DNA from: Flavobacterium sp. I3-2
GTDB taxonomy: Bacteria; Bacteroidota; Bacteroidia; Flavobacteriales; Flavobacteriaceae
DNA length: 64,000 bases
Direction of reading: 5' to 3'
Assembly (NCBI RefSeq): GCF_013389595.1
Contig: NZ_CP058306.1
Span: 2,728,001-2,792,000 of the forward strand
A program made the translations under genes and the position numbers. A model generated the notes under the pieces. It worked only from the letters and a program-made list of their open reading frames with translations, made no database searches and was not told the DNA's origin. Of the stretch, positions 9,091 to 18,166 are shown piece by piece (the first letter of the stretch is position 1; each line of letters starts with the position of its first letter).

Positions 9091-9117
9091 TTAGATATTG
9101 AAGAAATCAATATCTAA
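9091..9117 (-). other. Perfect 11-bp hairpin
   Basis: TTAGATATTGA/TCAATATCTAA with a 5-base loop, 20 bases after the stop of the small CNGKC gene. Neither side has a T-tract, so it may be an mRNA end-stabilising structure or processing site. Confidence 0.4.
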
Positions 9118-9136
9118 TAGCAACACTATTTTAAAA

Positions 9137-9505
9137 TTAAACGATTGGAGGTCTGAATACAGAATTTGTCTCTAAATGAGAGTAAGACAAATTATAATTT
9201 GAAGTTACTTTTGATTTGTGTAGGTAGAAGAGCTGTTTGAACCCAAAATTCTCTTCTATTTCCTGATAGAAAACAATACTTGTCTCTACAGAAAAATGTT
9301 TTTTATCGTTTCCTTTTTCAGTTGAACCGGAAGATTTTGCCAATTCTTTTTTCAAATGACATTTTCCGTTACATTCAAGTTTGGGTTTGTCTTTGTTTTC
9401 ACAAAGCTCATTTTTAATATAGTCATAAAACACCACGTATTCCAAAACCGGAATCACAGGCTTAAAAAGCATAAACAATGCTAATATGACTATAAGTTTT
9501 TTCAC
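9137..9505 (-). CDS. Small membrane-anchored CNGKC-motif protein
   Basis: 122 residues with an N-terminal hydrophobic helix (about 4-28), then YIKNELCENKDKPKLECNGKC followed by HLKKEL, a polar middle and the ending VFRPPIV. The same architecture occurs at 14389-14766 (YIAKNICINRF...CNGKCFLEKEL...VFQPPEFV), so the two are paralogs on either side of the copper/oxidase block. The three conserved Cys suggest a metal or disulfide role outside the inner membrane. I know of no characterised function. It may be the first gene of the copper operon and has a Crp/Fnr-type palindrome about 50-65 bases upstream. Confidence 0.7.
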   Translation of the reverse strand: MKKLIVILALFMLFKPVIPVLEYVVFYDYIKNELCENKDKPKLECNGKCHLKKELAKSSGSTEKGNDKKHFSVETSIVFYQEIEENFGFKQLFYLHKSKVTSNYNLSYSHLETNSVFRPPIV

Positions 9506-9555
9506 TAAAGTAGTTTAATTTGGGACAAAGGTAATTGATACACTAATAACTAATC

Positions 9556-9571
9556 TATGATTTTAATCATA
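9556..9571. promoter_or_regulatory. Crp/Fnr-type operator upstream of the copper operon
   Basis: TATGATTTTAATCATA has perfect 7-base arms and a 2-base centre, and contains TGAT-N4-ATCA. It matches the site at 21327-21344 in front of hmp at all arm positions except one pyrimidine change. It lies 51-66 bases before the ATG of the gene at 9505. Confidence 0.55.
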
Positions 9572-9765
9572 TCAAAAGATATTTTATATCAAAATCAATT
9601 TTCACGATGCAAAATTCACTCGTTTTTTATCAATAGCCAAATTTTGGATTGAATGTGTAATTAAATGGATTGATTAAGTAAATATCAATTAACAGAAGTT
9701 ATGTTTTTACGGAAAAAATAAGCTAATTACTGAGCAAATAGTAACTTTGAGTAAAAAAATCTTTT

Positions 9766-10239
9766 ATGTTACAATTAGTTTCGTACAATGAGAAGTACTA
9801 TGAGCCGTTAAATTATAAATTACTTCCCGAACAGGTTGAATTTACTTCATCTATTGATCAATGTAAAAAAGATGGGGTCTTTTCGGATTTTCAAAAATCG
9901 GTTATAACTATAATGTATAATGATGAACCCATTGGTTTTTTTATTCTTGATAAAGGCAGTGATAAATTTAAACTAACAGATAACAAATTTGCTATTTTTC
10001 TTCGGTCTTTTTCCCTAAACCCAATTTATCAAGGGAGAGGGTTAGGTAAGAAATCGGTATTGTTAATTACAGATTTATTGAAACAAAGATATCCTGAAAC
10101 AAATGAAATAGTATTATCTGTAAACGTCAGGAATATCAATGCATATCATACTTATCTGAATGTAGGTTTTGTTGATACTGAAAAATATTTAGAGGGAATT
10201 ATGGGACAACAGCATATACTAAGTAAAAAAATCGATTAA
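9766..10239 (+). CDS. GNAT family N-acetyltransferase
   Basis: 157 residues with the GNAT fold. The strand SFSLNPIYQGRGLGKKSV gives the acetyl-CoA pyrophosphate loop (Q/R-x-x-G-x-G/A, seen as QGRGLG). VLSVNVRNINAYHTYLNVGF supplies the strand-helix region following it. Substrate unknown. TAACTTTG at 9742-9749 fits a -7 promoter element, so it has its own promoter and is divergent from the copper operon. A strong terminator follows. Confidence 0.88.
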   Translation: MLQLVSYNEKYYEPLNYKLLPEQVEFTSSIDQCKKDGVFSDFQKSVITIMYNDEPIGFFILDKGSDKFKLTDNKFAIFLRSFSLNPIYQGRGLGKKSVLLITDLLKQRYPETNEIVLSVNVRNINAYHTYLNVGFVDTEKYLEGIMGQQHILSKKID

Positions 10240-10241
10240 TT

Positions 10242-10275
10242 AAAAGGAGTGCTTAATGACGATCGCACTCCTTTT
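10242..10275 (+). terminator. Terminator after the acetyltransferase gene
   Basis: An 11-bp perfect stem AAAAGGAGTGC/GCACTCCTTTT with a 12-base loop. The U-tract is short on the plus side. The A-run on the 5' arm lets it act in both directions. Confidence 0.7.
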
Positions 10276-10321
10276 ACAACCAAAATAAAAAAGGACTTAG
10301 GGCGGCAATAATACTTTTTAA

Positions 10322-10486
10322 CTAATAAAGTCCTTTAATAAACTGGTATTTGTCTTCTAAGTCATTTTCCTGTTGATTTAGCTCTTTATTTTTGCTTATT
10401 CTTAAAGCTAATGTATTAATATCAATGAGATATTTTATTGCTGTGAAAAATAATATAATCATTATTATTACAAGAAATGTTGTCAT
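10322..10486 (-). CDS. 54-residue membrane mini-protein after the cytochrome genes
   Basis: A short frame with ATG at 10484-10486 and TAG at 10322-10324. It begins MTTFLVIIMIILFFTAIKYL, a single transmembrane helix, followed by a charged tail ending in KYQFIKGLY. It starts four bases downstream of the stop of the cytochrome subunit gene on the same strand. Position, size and one-helix layout recall the small accessory subunits of oxidase complexes (CydX or CcoQ type), but no sequence motif proves this. Confidence 0.6.
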   Translation of the reverse strand: MTTFLVIIMIILFFTAIKYLIDINTLALRISKNKELNQQENDLEDKYQFIKGLY

Positions 10487-10489
10487 AGT

Positions 10490-11854
10490 TTATGATTCGT
10501 TAATTGTTAATATATATTCTGTTAAAGTACTCATGTCTTCATCAGATATTTGAGGAAAACCGGGCATTTGTGGAGCATTAGGGCGTTTTTTTCCTGGCTT
10601 TTTTATCCAATTGATTAAATCTGTTTTATTGTCTTTATAGATGGTAGCCATTTCGGTAACCGGCGGACCTACAAGCATTTCTTTAGGTTTGTGGCATGCT
10701 GCACAGTTTTGATTGAATACTTTTTTACCTTTATCTGCCAAAGAGAGGTCTGCCGAATTTTCTGCTGCTTGTGCTCTTTTGCTTTTTACAATAGCTTCTT
10801 TTTTTATTTTTTGAAATTCTTCGGTTCTTAATTTAACCAGTTTTTGGTGTGGTTCTAACGCATTGGCTCTGTAAATCTGTCTTCCCGAACCCATAAAAAC
10901 AACCGTAATAGTCATTAGGGTGACTACCTTATAAAAGTTCTTTCCGATATTTTCTCTGGAAGCCTGTAATCCTTTCCACATCATCCACATCGCAGGAAGT
11001 GCCATTGCAACTCCTGTAAAGATTACAAGAATTAAATTCCAACCCATTCCTTTGGCGGGAAGTGTAAGCAATACTATGGGTCCCATAAGCATTTGGCAGA
11101 TTGAAGCGATAAGAGCCAAAGAATATCCTTTTTTCTGAATATCATACCTTGTGAATCCGGGGAGTAAATTTTCGAATTCATAATTCTTACGACTCATATA
11201 CCAAAACAAAAACAACCCTGTAACTGCCAATGAAGCAAAAAGAAAATGAAAATATCTCGGGAAAACATTAGGAAGCATCATCGCATTAAAAAAGCCTTTT
11301 ACTACAGCCCATTTTTCGGGAAACATCATCAGGTTGATGTTTGTCAGGAAAATAAAAGGAATAAATAGCAATATGACTGTTGCCAAACCTAAAAAAGAGA
11401 TATGTATCGCCTTATTATTCTCAAATACTTTCCAGGTATATTTGTGCAGGTAGGTAAGTAAAAAAGCAATGGTAACCAATGGAATCACAGCTATCCAAAC
11501 CAATCCTGTCAAAGCATTTGCAGAATAGAAATAAACAGTATAAAGCACATTGATACTTAAAAGTGGAGCTACTCCAAGCACAACAGCAATACTTTTATTT
11601 ACAGTAATAGTGCTTGCAATTTCTTTTGCCAACAAGTCGTATTTCTTGTCTTTTAATCCTTTTATTTGTGACCAAAGTGTAAGTAATGTTCCTCCAAGCA
11701 TCAGGTTGACAAAAACCAAATGTGCTAAAAAAGAAATCACCAAAATGATAATCAAAAGCCATTCGGGTAAAGGCAATGGCAAGGGAAGGTCTTTAGGAAC
11801 AGGTGTCGGTATGTTTGTCTGTAAGCTAATCAATAAACTATTTATCATCTTCAT
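10490..11854 (-). CDS. Multi-pass membrane protein with C-terminal cytochrome c domain (bd-like complex, second subunit)
   Basis: 454 residues. About eight hydrophobic helices are followed by a periplasmic cytochrome c domain with C384-A-A-C-H388 and a likely axial Met in APQMPGF near residue 430. The gene overlaps the preceding bd-like subunit by 17 bases, so the two are translated together. The pair resembles the OR-C branch of the cytochrome bd superfamily, in which c haems replace quinol as electron entry. The assignment rests on architecture and pairing, and the terminal substrate (oxygen, nitric oxide or another) is unknown. Confidence 0.75.
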   Translation of the reverse strand: MKMINSLLISLQTNIPTPVPKDLPLPLPLPEWLLIIILVISFLAHLVFVNLMLGGTLLTLWSQIKGLKDKKYDLLAKEIASTITVNKSIAVVLGVAPLLSINVLYTVYFYSANALTGLVWIAVIPLVTIAFLLTYLHKYTWKVFENNKAIHISFLGLATVILLFIPFIFLTNINLMMFPEKWAVVKGFFNAMMLPNVFPRYFHFLFASLAVTGLFLFWYMSRKNYEFENLLPGFTRYDIQKKGYSLALIASICQMLMGPIVLLTLPAKGMGWNLILVIFTGVAMALPAMWMMWKGLQASRENIGKNFYKVVTLMTITVVFMGSGRQIYRANALEPHQKLVKLRTEEFQKIKKEAIVKSKRAQAAENSADLSLADKGKKVFNQNCAACHKPKEMLVGPPVTEMATIYKDNKTDLINWIKKPGKKRPNAPQMPGFPQISDEDMSTLTEYILTINES

Positions 11855-13307
11855 TATCGTTTGTTTTATTTTGTTTGTTAATTACTGCCTTAACCGTATA
11901 GTCTGAACTGACCATTACACCTTCGGTTTGAACTCCTTCTATCGACTCTCCTGAATCCTGAAGATGCCTGATGTAAATTGCCAAAGCTTCTGCTTCTGCT
12001 TCATTTCCGGGAAAAGGAGGCATATAATTTCGTCCCGTATGCATATTCGGCATATAAGCAGCCATTATAGCTACATTCAAAGTATCTTTTGTACCTGTCA
12101 TTCGTTCAAAAACATCTACTACACTGTTTACACCTTGTCCTGTATGGCATCTGCTACAAGCCAACATAAATACGTTCTTTCCTGCTTCAAGTTTATTATC
12201 TTCCGTAACTTCGTTGACGGAAGTATATGTAGCGTGTTTCAAGATTCCGTCCTGCTGATAAACGACCATATCTTCTTCCAATAAAAGGTTTGAATACATA
12301 TACTGACCAATGACATAGGGCTTTCGGACAAATTCCCGAACTCGTTCAAAAAAGCCTAAGAAGGCAAAAGCAAACACGACAGGTAAAACAACCATATATG
12401 GACGTATTACTTTTGCTTTAAACAAACCAATAACAGCTATTACAACCGATAAACTAACTCCTCCTATGATGAAATACTTAAGTAAACCGTAGTATTGTGC
12501 AAAGTCTATAGTTCCTACAGCCGTACTCATATTGGCGGTCATTCCTTCAGGAATCGCTTTATAATACCAAAATGCTCCGAAAAGTGTAAATGGAGCCCAC
12601 AGGATAATCCATTTTGAAATAGATTTTACAGCATCTTTCCTGATTTCTGTTCCGTATTTTGTGAATATTGTGGCTAATAATAGTCCGAATACACCTGCCA
12701 TTAACATTGCCATAGGTGTCCTGAAAGCCAATTGAGGAAGATAAAGCGGATTGGTAAAACCATTAATGAGATTCGGATTACTGTTCCAATTCCCAGGATC
12801 CATCATAAAACCAAGAATTGCCACAATAATTGTCATTGTAATCCAAGATGCTAAACTTAAAAACCAACCGAAACGTATGTGACGGATTTTTGCTCTGAGC
12901 GATTTATTGCTGTTTTTCCAAGTAAGAAAATAAATCATAATCAGAACGACTTCGGTAACAAATACAATCCATTCTGTAAACCAAGCCCAATAAAACACCC
13001 GTATTAAGGAACCTATTGATGAAGGACTGATTAAAGAAGCTGAAAACCATATTCCGACTCCTGTCATTGCTCCAATAGTCGTAGTAATGATAAAAGCGAC
13101 TTTCATCATTTTATACACTTTTTCATCCCATTCTAAATCTGTAATTTGATTAGCTCCGCTTCGTTTAAGCCCTTTTTGTTCTAACCAGGTTACTAATGGA
13201 ATAAAACCGACTGCCAAACCGTGGTTTATAATTACGTGAAGTGTTGCAATTCCTGCAATAAGCATCCGATTGTTTAGCCAATCAAGATGAAACATAGGAA
13301 AATCCAT
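11838..13307 (-). CDS. Cytochrome bd-like subunit I with C-terminal cytochrome c domain
   Basis: 489 residues. The start (HLDWLNNRMLIAGIATLHVIINHG, with H24 and H29) resembles the N-terminus of CydA, and about nine transmembrane helices follow. After the last helix there is a haem c site C384-S-R-C-H388 with candidate Met ligands (YMPNMH, NYMPPFPG). A canonical quinol-binding Q-loop is not obvious. These features fit a c-type-cytochrome branch of the bd oxidase superfamily. The downstream gene supplies a second haem c membrane subunit. Surrounding SCO, FixH-like and copper genes suggest a shared respiratory context. Confidence 0.8.
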   Translation of the reverse strand: MDFPMFHLDWLNNRMLIAGIATLHVIINHGLAVGFIPLVTWLEQKGLKRSGANQITDLEWDEKVYKMMKVAFIITTTIGAMTGVGIWFSASLISPSSIGSLIRVFYWAWFTEWIVFVTEVVLIMIYFLTWKNSNKSLRAKIRHIRFGWFLSLASWITMTIIVAILGFMMDPGNWNSNPNLINGFTNPLYLPQLAFRTPMAMLMAGVFGLLLATIFTKYGTEIRKDAVKSISKWIILWAPFTLFGAFWYYKAIPEGMTANMSTAVGTIDFAQYYGLLKYFIIGGVSLSVVIAVIGLFKAKVIRPYMVVLPVVFAFAFLGFFERVREFVRKPYVIGQYMYSNLLLEEDMVVYQQDGILKHATYTSVNEVTEDNKLEAGKNVFMLACSRCHTGQGVNSVVDVFERMTGTKDTLNVAIMAAYMPNMHTGRNYMPPFPGNEAEAEALAIYIRHLQDSGESIEGVQTEGVMVSSDYTVKAVINKQNKTNDNEDDK

Positions 13308-13360
13308 AATCGTTTCTGTTTTTGTTTTGGCAAATTTCCTTTATAGATAAGGATTAACCG

Positions 13361-13401
13361 AAAAATAAAAAAGCAGATTGTTTAACTAAACAATACTGCT
13401 T
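13361..13401 (-). terminator. Rho-independent terminator of the AraC-type gene
   Basis: Read on the minus strand: AAGCAG, one unpaired base, ATTGTTT, loop, AAACAAT, CTGCTT, then a T-rich tract. It lies about 75 bases after the AraC stop codon. Confidence 0.75.
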
Positions 13402-13475
13402 CTTTATTAAAAAAGGACTTGTATTTAATTTTTAAAGTCTCGTAATTTCTATTTTCAATTCAGCTATTTATTATT

Positions 13476-14342
13476 TTATTCTTCTGTTCGTTTCTTTCTG
13501 AATTGTTCTGGAGTCTGACTTGTCGTTTTCCTGAAGAAGGTAACAAAATAAGAAGTGTGCTCAAACCCTAATTCGTTTGCAATTTCATTAATAGAATAAT
13601 TGGTGTAATGTAACAATCTTTGTGCTTCAAGTACTACGTGTCTTCTGATTAAATCACCTGAAGTCGCTCCTAAAGTTTTTTTACAAATCTTGTTCAGATA
13701 ATTTGTGCTCACATTCAATATTCTAGCATAATCGGATGGTAGCTTCATTGTTTTGAAATTCTTCTCTATTAGCTTCTGAAATTTCTGAACTTTTTCTTTT
13801 GTCGGATTATTAGATTCCATATTCCTCAATGGATTATAGAAACGTTCTATCTCGATAAGTAAAATATTCAGAAACGAGCGAAGGGCTTTTTTAGAAGCTT
13901 TCTTCTTGTTGGTAAACTCGTTATGCATAAATAATATTAAAGATTTCAGATAAGATAAATTATCGTTTGAAACCCTTATTACAATTTTAGATTCCCTATT
14001 AAAAAAGGAAAATTGATTGAGTACATTATTGTTGTACCTTAATGAGAAGAAGTCTTCTGTGAAGCATATTATTTTTCCAATGGCTTCTCTGTTTAAATAT
14101 AGTTCGGTAATGCAATTTGGTTTAATGATAAATACCTGAGCATCATCAATACGGATTTTATTATTATCGATAATAATTTCACCTCTTCCTTTTTCTACAA
14201 TTAGAAAAGTATAAAAAGTACTTTCGTGAGGATGTTCTAAAAAAGAATATTTCCCCAAAAGGTTATCAATGGAATCAATCCAGAAATCCGTTGTATCATC
14301 AAACAAACCAATATCGCAAACCGGCAAGCGGTCTGTTTGCAT
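13476..14342 (-). CDS. AraC family transcriptional regulator
   Basis: 288 residues. The N-terminal half is a cupin-like sensor (FYTFLIVEKGRGEIIIDNNKIRIDDAQVFIIKP). The C-terminal half has two helix-turn-helix units ending in SINEIANELGFEHTSYFVTFFRKTTSQTPEQFRK, the AraC signature. It lies between the cytochrome and SCO operons on the same strand and has its own terminator. It may control the flanking respiratory genes; the effector is unknown. Confidence 0.92.
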   Translation of the reverse strand: MQTDRLPVCDIGLFDDTTDFWIDSIDNLLGKYSFLEHPHESTFYTFLIVEKGRGEIIIDNNKIRIDDAQVFIIKPNCITELYLNREAIGKIICFTEDFFSLRYNNNVLNQFSFFNRESKIVIRVSNDNLSYLKSLILFMHNEFTNKKKASKKALRSFLNILLIEIERFYNPLRNMESNNPTKEKVQKFQKLIEKNFKTMKLPSDYARILNVSTNYLNKICKKTLGATSGDLIRRHVVLEAQRLLHYTNYSINEIANELGFEHTSYFVTFFRKTTSQTPEQFRKKRTEE

Positions 14343-14388
14343 ATTATTGTATTAGTTTTTGTTTTTAATTAACTTGTTCAATAAAGAA

Positions 14389-14766
14389 TTAAACAAACTC
14401 GGGTGGTTGAAAAACAGAAAAAACTAATTTTGAGAGTATAAAATTGGAGGTGTATTCAGGATAATCTATCTGAGTGAAAGCCTGAATATAAGCCGTAACA
14501 GGTTTATAATTTATGACTTGGAGAAATAAAGGATGTACTTCTTTATTTTTAATATTTGGTATTTGCTGTTCTTTCTCTGCGTCAGCAGAAAGTTCTTTTT
14601 CTAAAAAACATTTTCCGTTACATACGGGAATAGCATCAAATCTGTTAATACAGATGTTTTTAGCAATATAATCTTGATTTATATAGAATGAAGTAATAAT
14701 CCAAATGCTTGATGTGCTTTGGTATAGAAAGGATAAAAGTAATATGAACAATATACTTTTTTTCAT
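14389..14766 (-). CDS. Small membrane-anchored CNGKC-motif protein (paralog of 9137-9505)
   Basis: 125 residues: N-terminal hydrophobic helix, then YIAKNICINRFDAIPVCNGKC plus FLEKEL, a variable middle and the ending VFSVFQPPEFV. The conserved Cys spacing and terminal FxPP motif match the other copy. It starts exactly one base after the SCO stop codon, so it is co-transcribed with a copper chaperone gene. This supports a role in copper or thiol handling at the membrane. Exact function unknown. Confidence 0.72.
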   Translation of the reverse strand: MKKSILFILLLSFLYQSTSSIWIITSFYINQDYIAKNICINRFDAIPVCNGKCFLEKELSADAEKEQQIPNIKNKEVHPLFLQVINYKPVTAYIQAFTQIDYPEYTSNFILSKLVFSVFQPPEFV

Positions 14767-15387
14767 CTAATTTGATTCTTCATTCAGCAAAATTACAATT
14801 TCTTTTATTAATCTGTCAACATCAACACTATTGGTTCCATCATAAACACCTCGTATATGCCGATTTTTATCTACTAAAATAAATCCTCCGCTATGGGCAT
14901 AACCTCCCGGAGCATCCAAATCCTCGTAAGCTTGAGTAAAATAACTGTTTTTGGCAATATCAAAAATATCTTTCTGCTCTCCCCATAAAAAATGCCATTT
15001 TTTAGGGTTTACTTCCAAATTTTCAGAATAAGCTTTCAGTACAGGAATAGTATCATTTTCCGGGTCAACAGTATGTGAAACAAATAATATATTATCGTTG
15101 TCCTTAAAAGCATCATAAACTCTTTTAAGTTCCTTATTCATAACCGGACAAATAGTAGGGCATCTTAAAAAAATGAAATCGGCTACATAAATTTTATTCT
15201 TAAATGTTTCGTTGGTAATAGCCAAACTATCCTGATTTAGAAAAGAAAAATCCTTTATACTATGCTGTGTTTCGACATTATTTATTACGGTCGAGTTACC
15301 TAAATAGGGTAGCTTTTCTGATTTTTCAGAACAGCTGGCAATAATGCAGAGAAGGATAAGAAAAATAACTGGTTTCATAAACTTCAA
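14767..15387 (-). CDS. SCO1/SenC family copper chaperone lipoprotein
   Basis: 206 residues with a lipobox (LLCIIASC) and a thioredoxin-like fold. The copper-binding motif CPTIC is in FLRCPTICPVMNKEL, and the distal His is in AHSGGFILVDKNRHIRGVYDG. SCO proteins insert or reduce copper in the CuA site of cytochrome oxidases and act in thiol redox control. It is first in a two-gene unit with the CNGKC protein and lies near the bd-like and MbnP operons, all pointing to copper and respiration. Confidence 0.93.
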   Translation of the reverse strand: MKFMKPVIFLILLCIIASCSEKSEKLPYLGNSTVINNVETQHSIKDFSFLNQDSLAITNETFKNKIYVADFIFLRCPTICPVMNKELKRVYDAFKDNDNILFVSHTVDPENDTIPVLKAYSENLEVNPKKWHFLWGEQKDIFDIAKNSYFTQAYEDLDAPGGYAHSGGFILVDKNRHIRGVYDGTNSVDVDRLIKEIVILLNEESN

Positions 15388-15514
15388 ATTTATCTATAAA
15401 ATAATTAAAACACTAATAAAATTAGTAAAACACTACCTCTTATTTCTAATGAATGCCATAATCTAAAAACTAGCATCCTTTTTATTAAATTTTCTCAAAT
15501 GTAATTTTAAAATT

Positions 15515-17509
15515 ATGCAAGGAGAAGACGATTTAAGAGGTTTAGCCAAAATAATGGCATTTATGAGGGCAGTGAGTATTCTTTTGGTATTGATGCATCT
15601 GTATTGGTTCTGCTACGGTTTCTTTTTAGAACGTGGTTGGACATTAGAAATCATCAATAAGATATTTGGCAATTTCAATAGAACAGCTGGTTTATTTGGA
15701 CATACACTTTATACCAAAGTATTTGCTTTGACTTTATTAGCTTTAAGCTGTTTGGGAACTAAAGGTGTTAAGAATGAAAAAATAACCTGGTCTAAAATTT
15801 ATGTTGCTTTAGGTGTTGGTTTTGTATTGTTTTTTCTGAACACACCGTTACTAAAATTACCTCCTTTAATAGGAACATTTCTGTATATCCTTTCTATCTC
15901 GTTAGGATTTATAGCTTTACTGATGGCAGGGCTATGGATGAGTCGATTGCTTCGTACTAACCTTATGCACGATGTTTTTAATAATGAAAATGAAAGTTTT
16001 CAGCAAGAAACAAAATTAATGGAAAACGAATATTCTGTTAATCTACCTAGTAAATTTTATTATAAAGGAAAATGGAACAATGGGTGGATTAATATTGTGA
16101 ATCCGTTTAGAGCAACTATTGTTTTAGGTACTCCAGGTTCTGGAAAATCCTATGCTGTGGTTAATAATTTCATCAAGCAGCAGATTGAAAAAGGTTTTTC
16201 GATGTATATCTATGATTTTAAATTTGATGATCTTTCAACCATTGCTTACAATCATTTATTGATACATCGTTACAAATATAAGATTCAACCGAAATTTTAT
16301 GTAATCAACTTTGATGATCCAAGTAAAAGTCATCGTTGTAATCCACTCAATCCGGATTTTATGACGGATATATCCGATGCCTATGAAGCGGCTTATACCA
16401 TTATGTTGAATTTAAACCGTAGCTGGATTCAAAAACAAGGAGATTTTTTTGTGGAGAGTCCTATTATTTTACTTGCAGCTATTATTTGGTATTTGAAAAT
16501 ATATGAAAACGGAAAGTATTGTACATTTCCACATGCGATTGAATTATTAAATAAAAAGTATTCGGAAGTATTTACCATTTTAACTTCATATTCCGATTTA
16601 GAGAACTACCTCTCCCCTTTTATGGATGCGTGGCAAGGCGGAGCTCAAGACCAATTACAAGGACAAATTGCATCGGCAAAGATCCCGTTATCAAGAATGA
16701 TCAGTCCGCAATTGTATTGGGTGATGACGGGAGACGATTTTACATTGGATATCAATAATCCCAAAGAGCCAAAAATACTTTGTGTAGGTAATAATCCTGA
16801 TCGTCAAAACATTTACTCTGCTGCATTAGGTTTATATAATTCAAGAATTGTAAAGCTTATTAATAAAAAAGGGCAATTAAAAAGTTCGGTCATCATTGAC
16901 GAACTTCCTACGATTTACTTCAGAGGTTTAGATAACCTTATAGCTACTGCTAGAAGCAATAAAGTGGCCGTTTGTTTGGGATTTCAGGATTTTTCACAAT
17001 TGATTCGAGATTATGGAGACAAAGAAGCTAAAGTAATCCAAAATACAGTGGGTAATATTTTCAGTGGTCAGGTGGTTGGAGAAACAGCCAAAACACTTTC
17101 AGAACGTTTTGGAAAAATATTACAAAAGAGACAAAGTTTAACCATTAATCGTAATGATAAATCAACCTCAATTTCTACTCAATTAGATAGCCTAATACCC
17201 GCTTCAAAAATTTCAACGTTAACTCAAGGTATGTTCGTTGGATCTGTTTCAGATAATTTTGATGAACGTATCGAACAAAAAATATTCCATGCTGAAATTG
17301 TTGTAGATAATGAAAAAGTTAAATCTGAAACTAAGTCTTACCAGCAAATACCAAAAATACGTTCATTTAAAAATGAATTAGGAGAAGAAAACATGAAAGA
17401 ACAAATAGATACTAATTATCGTCAGATTAAATCTGATATTGTTTCTATTATAGAAAATGAAATGAAACGTATCAAAAATGATCCTCATTTACAGCATTTG
17501 ATAAGATAA
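15515..17509 (+). CDS. traG: TraG/VirD4-type conjugative coupling ATPase
   Basis: 664 residues. N-terminal transmembrane helices (about 14-35, 60-80, 90-110 and 125-145) precede the coupling ATPase domain. Walker A is GTPGSGKSY near residue 210 and Walker B is SVIIDELPTIY near 460. Such proteins bring the relaxase-DNA complex to the conjugation channel. The gene is full length, but no relaxase or other tra gene is present in the window. It is therefore part of a larger or partly lost element linked to the integrase at 1734 and the RteC gene at 21399. Confidence 0.93.
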   Translation: MQGEDDLRGLAKIMAFMRAVSILLVLMHLYWFCYGFFLERGWTLEIINKIFGNFNRTAGLFGHTLYTKVFALTLLALSCLGTKGVKNEKITWSKIYVALGVGFVLFFLNTPLLKLPPLIGTFLYILSISLGFIALLMAGLWMSRLLRTNLMHDVFNNENESFQQETKLMENEYSVNLPSKFYYKGKWNNGWINIVNPFRATIVLGTPGSGKSYAVVNNFIKQQIEKGFSMYIYDFKFDDLSTIAYNHLLIHRYKYKIQPKFYVINFDDPSKSHRCNPLNPDFMTDISDAYEAAYTIMLNLNRSWIQKQGDFFVESPIILLAAIIWYLKIYENGKYCTFPHAIELLNKKYSEVFTILTSYSDLENYLSPFMDAWQGGAQDQLQGQIASAKIPLSRMISPQLYWVMTGDDFTLDINNPKEPKILCVGNNPDRQNIYSAALGLYNSRIVKLINKKGQLKSSVIIDELPTIYFRGLDNLIATARSNKVAVCLGFQDFSQLIRDYGDKEAKVIQNTVGNIFSGQVVGETAKTLSERFGKILQKRQSLTINRNDKSTSISTQLDSLIPASKISTLTQGMFVGSVSDNFDERIEQKIFHAEIVVDNEKVKSETKSYQQIPKIRSFKNELGEENMKEQIDTNYRQIKSDIVSIIENEMKRIKNDPHLQHLIR

Positions 17510-17531
17510 TAGAATATATAAAATAAAAAAA

Positions 17532-18128
17532 TTAAAACAGTAAAACTATTTTGCCATTCCTGATTTGCAACTCACCTTTTTTCTCAATCTTTTTAATTGA
17601 TCTAATCACAGTTTCCACACGCAAGCCCGTTAAATCAGCTAATTGCTGTCGAGATAAATCTACAACAAATTCAATTCCTTTTTCTTTTTCACGCTTTTTT
17701 AGATAATTTAAAAGCTTCAATAATCTTTTTTCTGGACTTTGTGAAGATAATTCTGGTGCCATAATGGATTTATAGTACAATCTTCGGGCTAAGCTTTTAT
17801 TTAATGCTAATGAAACTTCTGGATGTTGTTGCAACATTTCATAAAAAGCTAATTTATTTATTTGTAAAACTTTACCTTTTGTTACAGCTACAGCGTTAGC
17901 AGGATAGGGTTCATCAATAAACAAGGGAGGTTCTCCGAAACTTTGTCCTTTGATAAAAATATTTTGTATGAATTCTTTTCCATCTTCGGTGAAATTATTC
18001 ATTTTAACATTACCTTCTTTTATTTGGTAGTAAAAGTTTGGAAAATGACCTATCTCAAAAATGATTTCATTTTTCTTTACTTTTCGGATTTCTGCTCCAA
18101 ACTGTATTAAAAGCTCTTCGTCTATCAT
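17532..18128 (-). CDS. Crp/Fnr family transcriptional regulator
   Basis: 198 residues: a cyclic-nucleotide-binding-type beta-barrel (about 15-115) and a winged helix ending SRQQLADLTGLRVETVIRSIKKIEKKGEL. There is no Cys in the whole protein, so it cannot carry an Fnr-type iron-sulfur cluster; a Crp-, DNR- or HcpR-like haem/NO-sensing mode is possible. Two near-identical TATGAyTnnAATCATA palindromes, before hmp and before the copper operon, are the expected kind of target. Regulation of hmp by this protein is my inference. Confidence 0.92.
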   Translation of the reverse strand: MIDEELLIQFGAEIRKVKKNEIIFEIGHFPNFYYQIKEGNVKMNNFTEDGKEFIQNIFIKGQSFGEPPLFIDEPYPANAVAVTKGKVLQINKLAFYEMLQQHPEVSLALNKSLARRLYYKSIMAPELSSQSPEKRLLKLLNYLKKREKEKGIEFVVDLSRQQLADLTGLRVETVIRSIKKIEKKGELQIRNGKIVLLF

Positions 18129-18166
18129 AATTTAAAAAAAACAACAAATGTACCTAAACAACTTGA

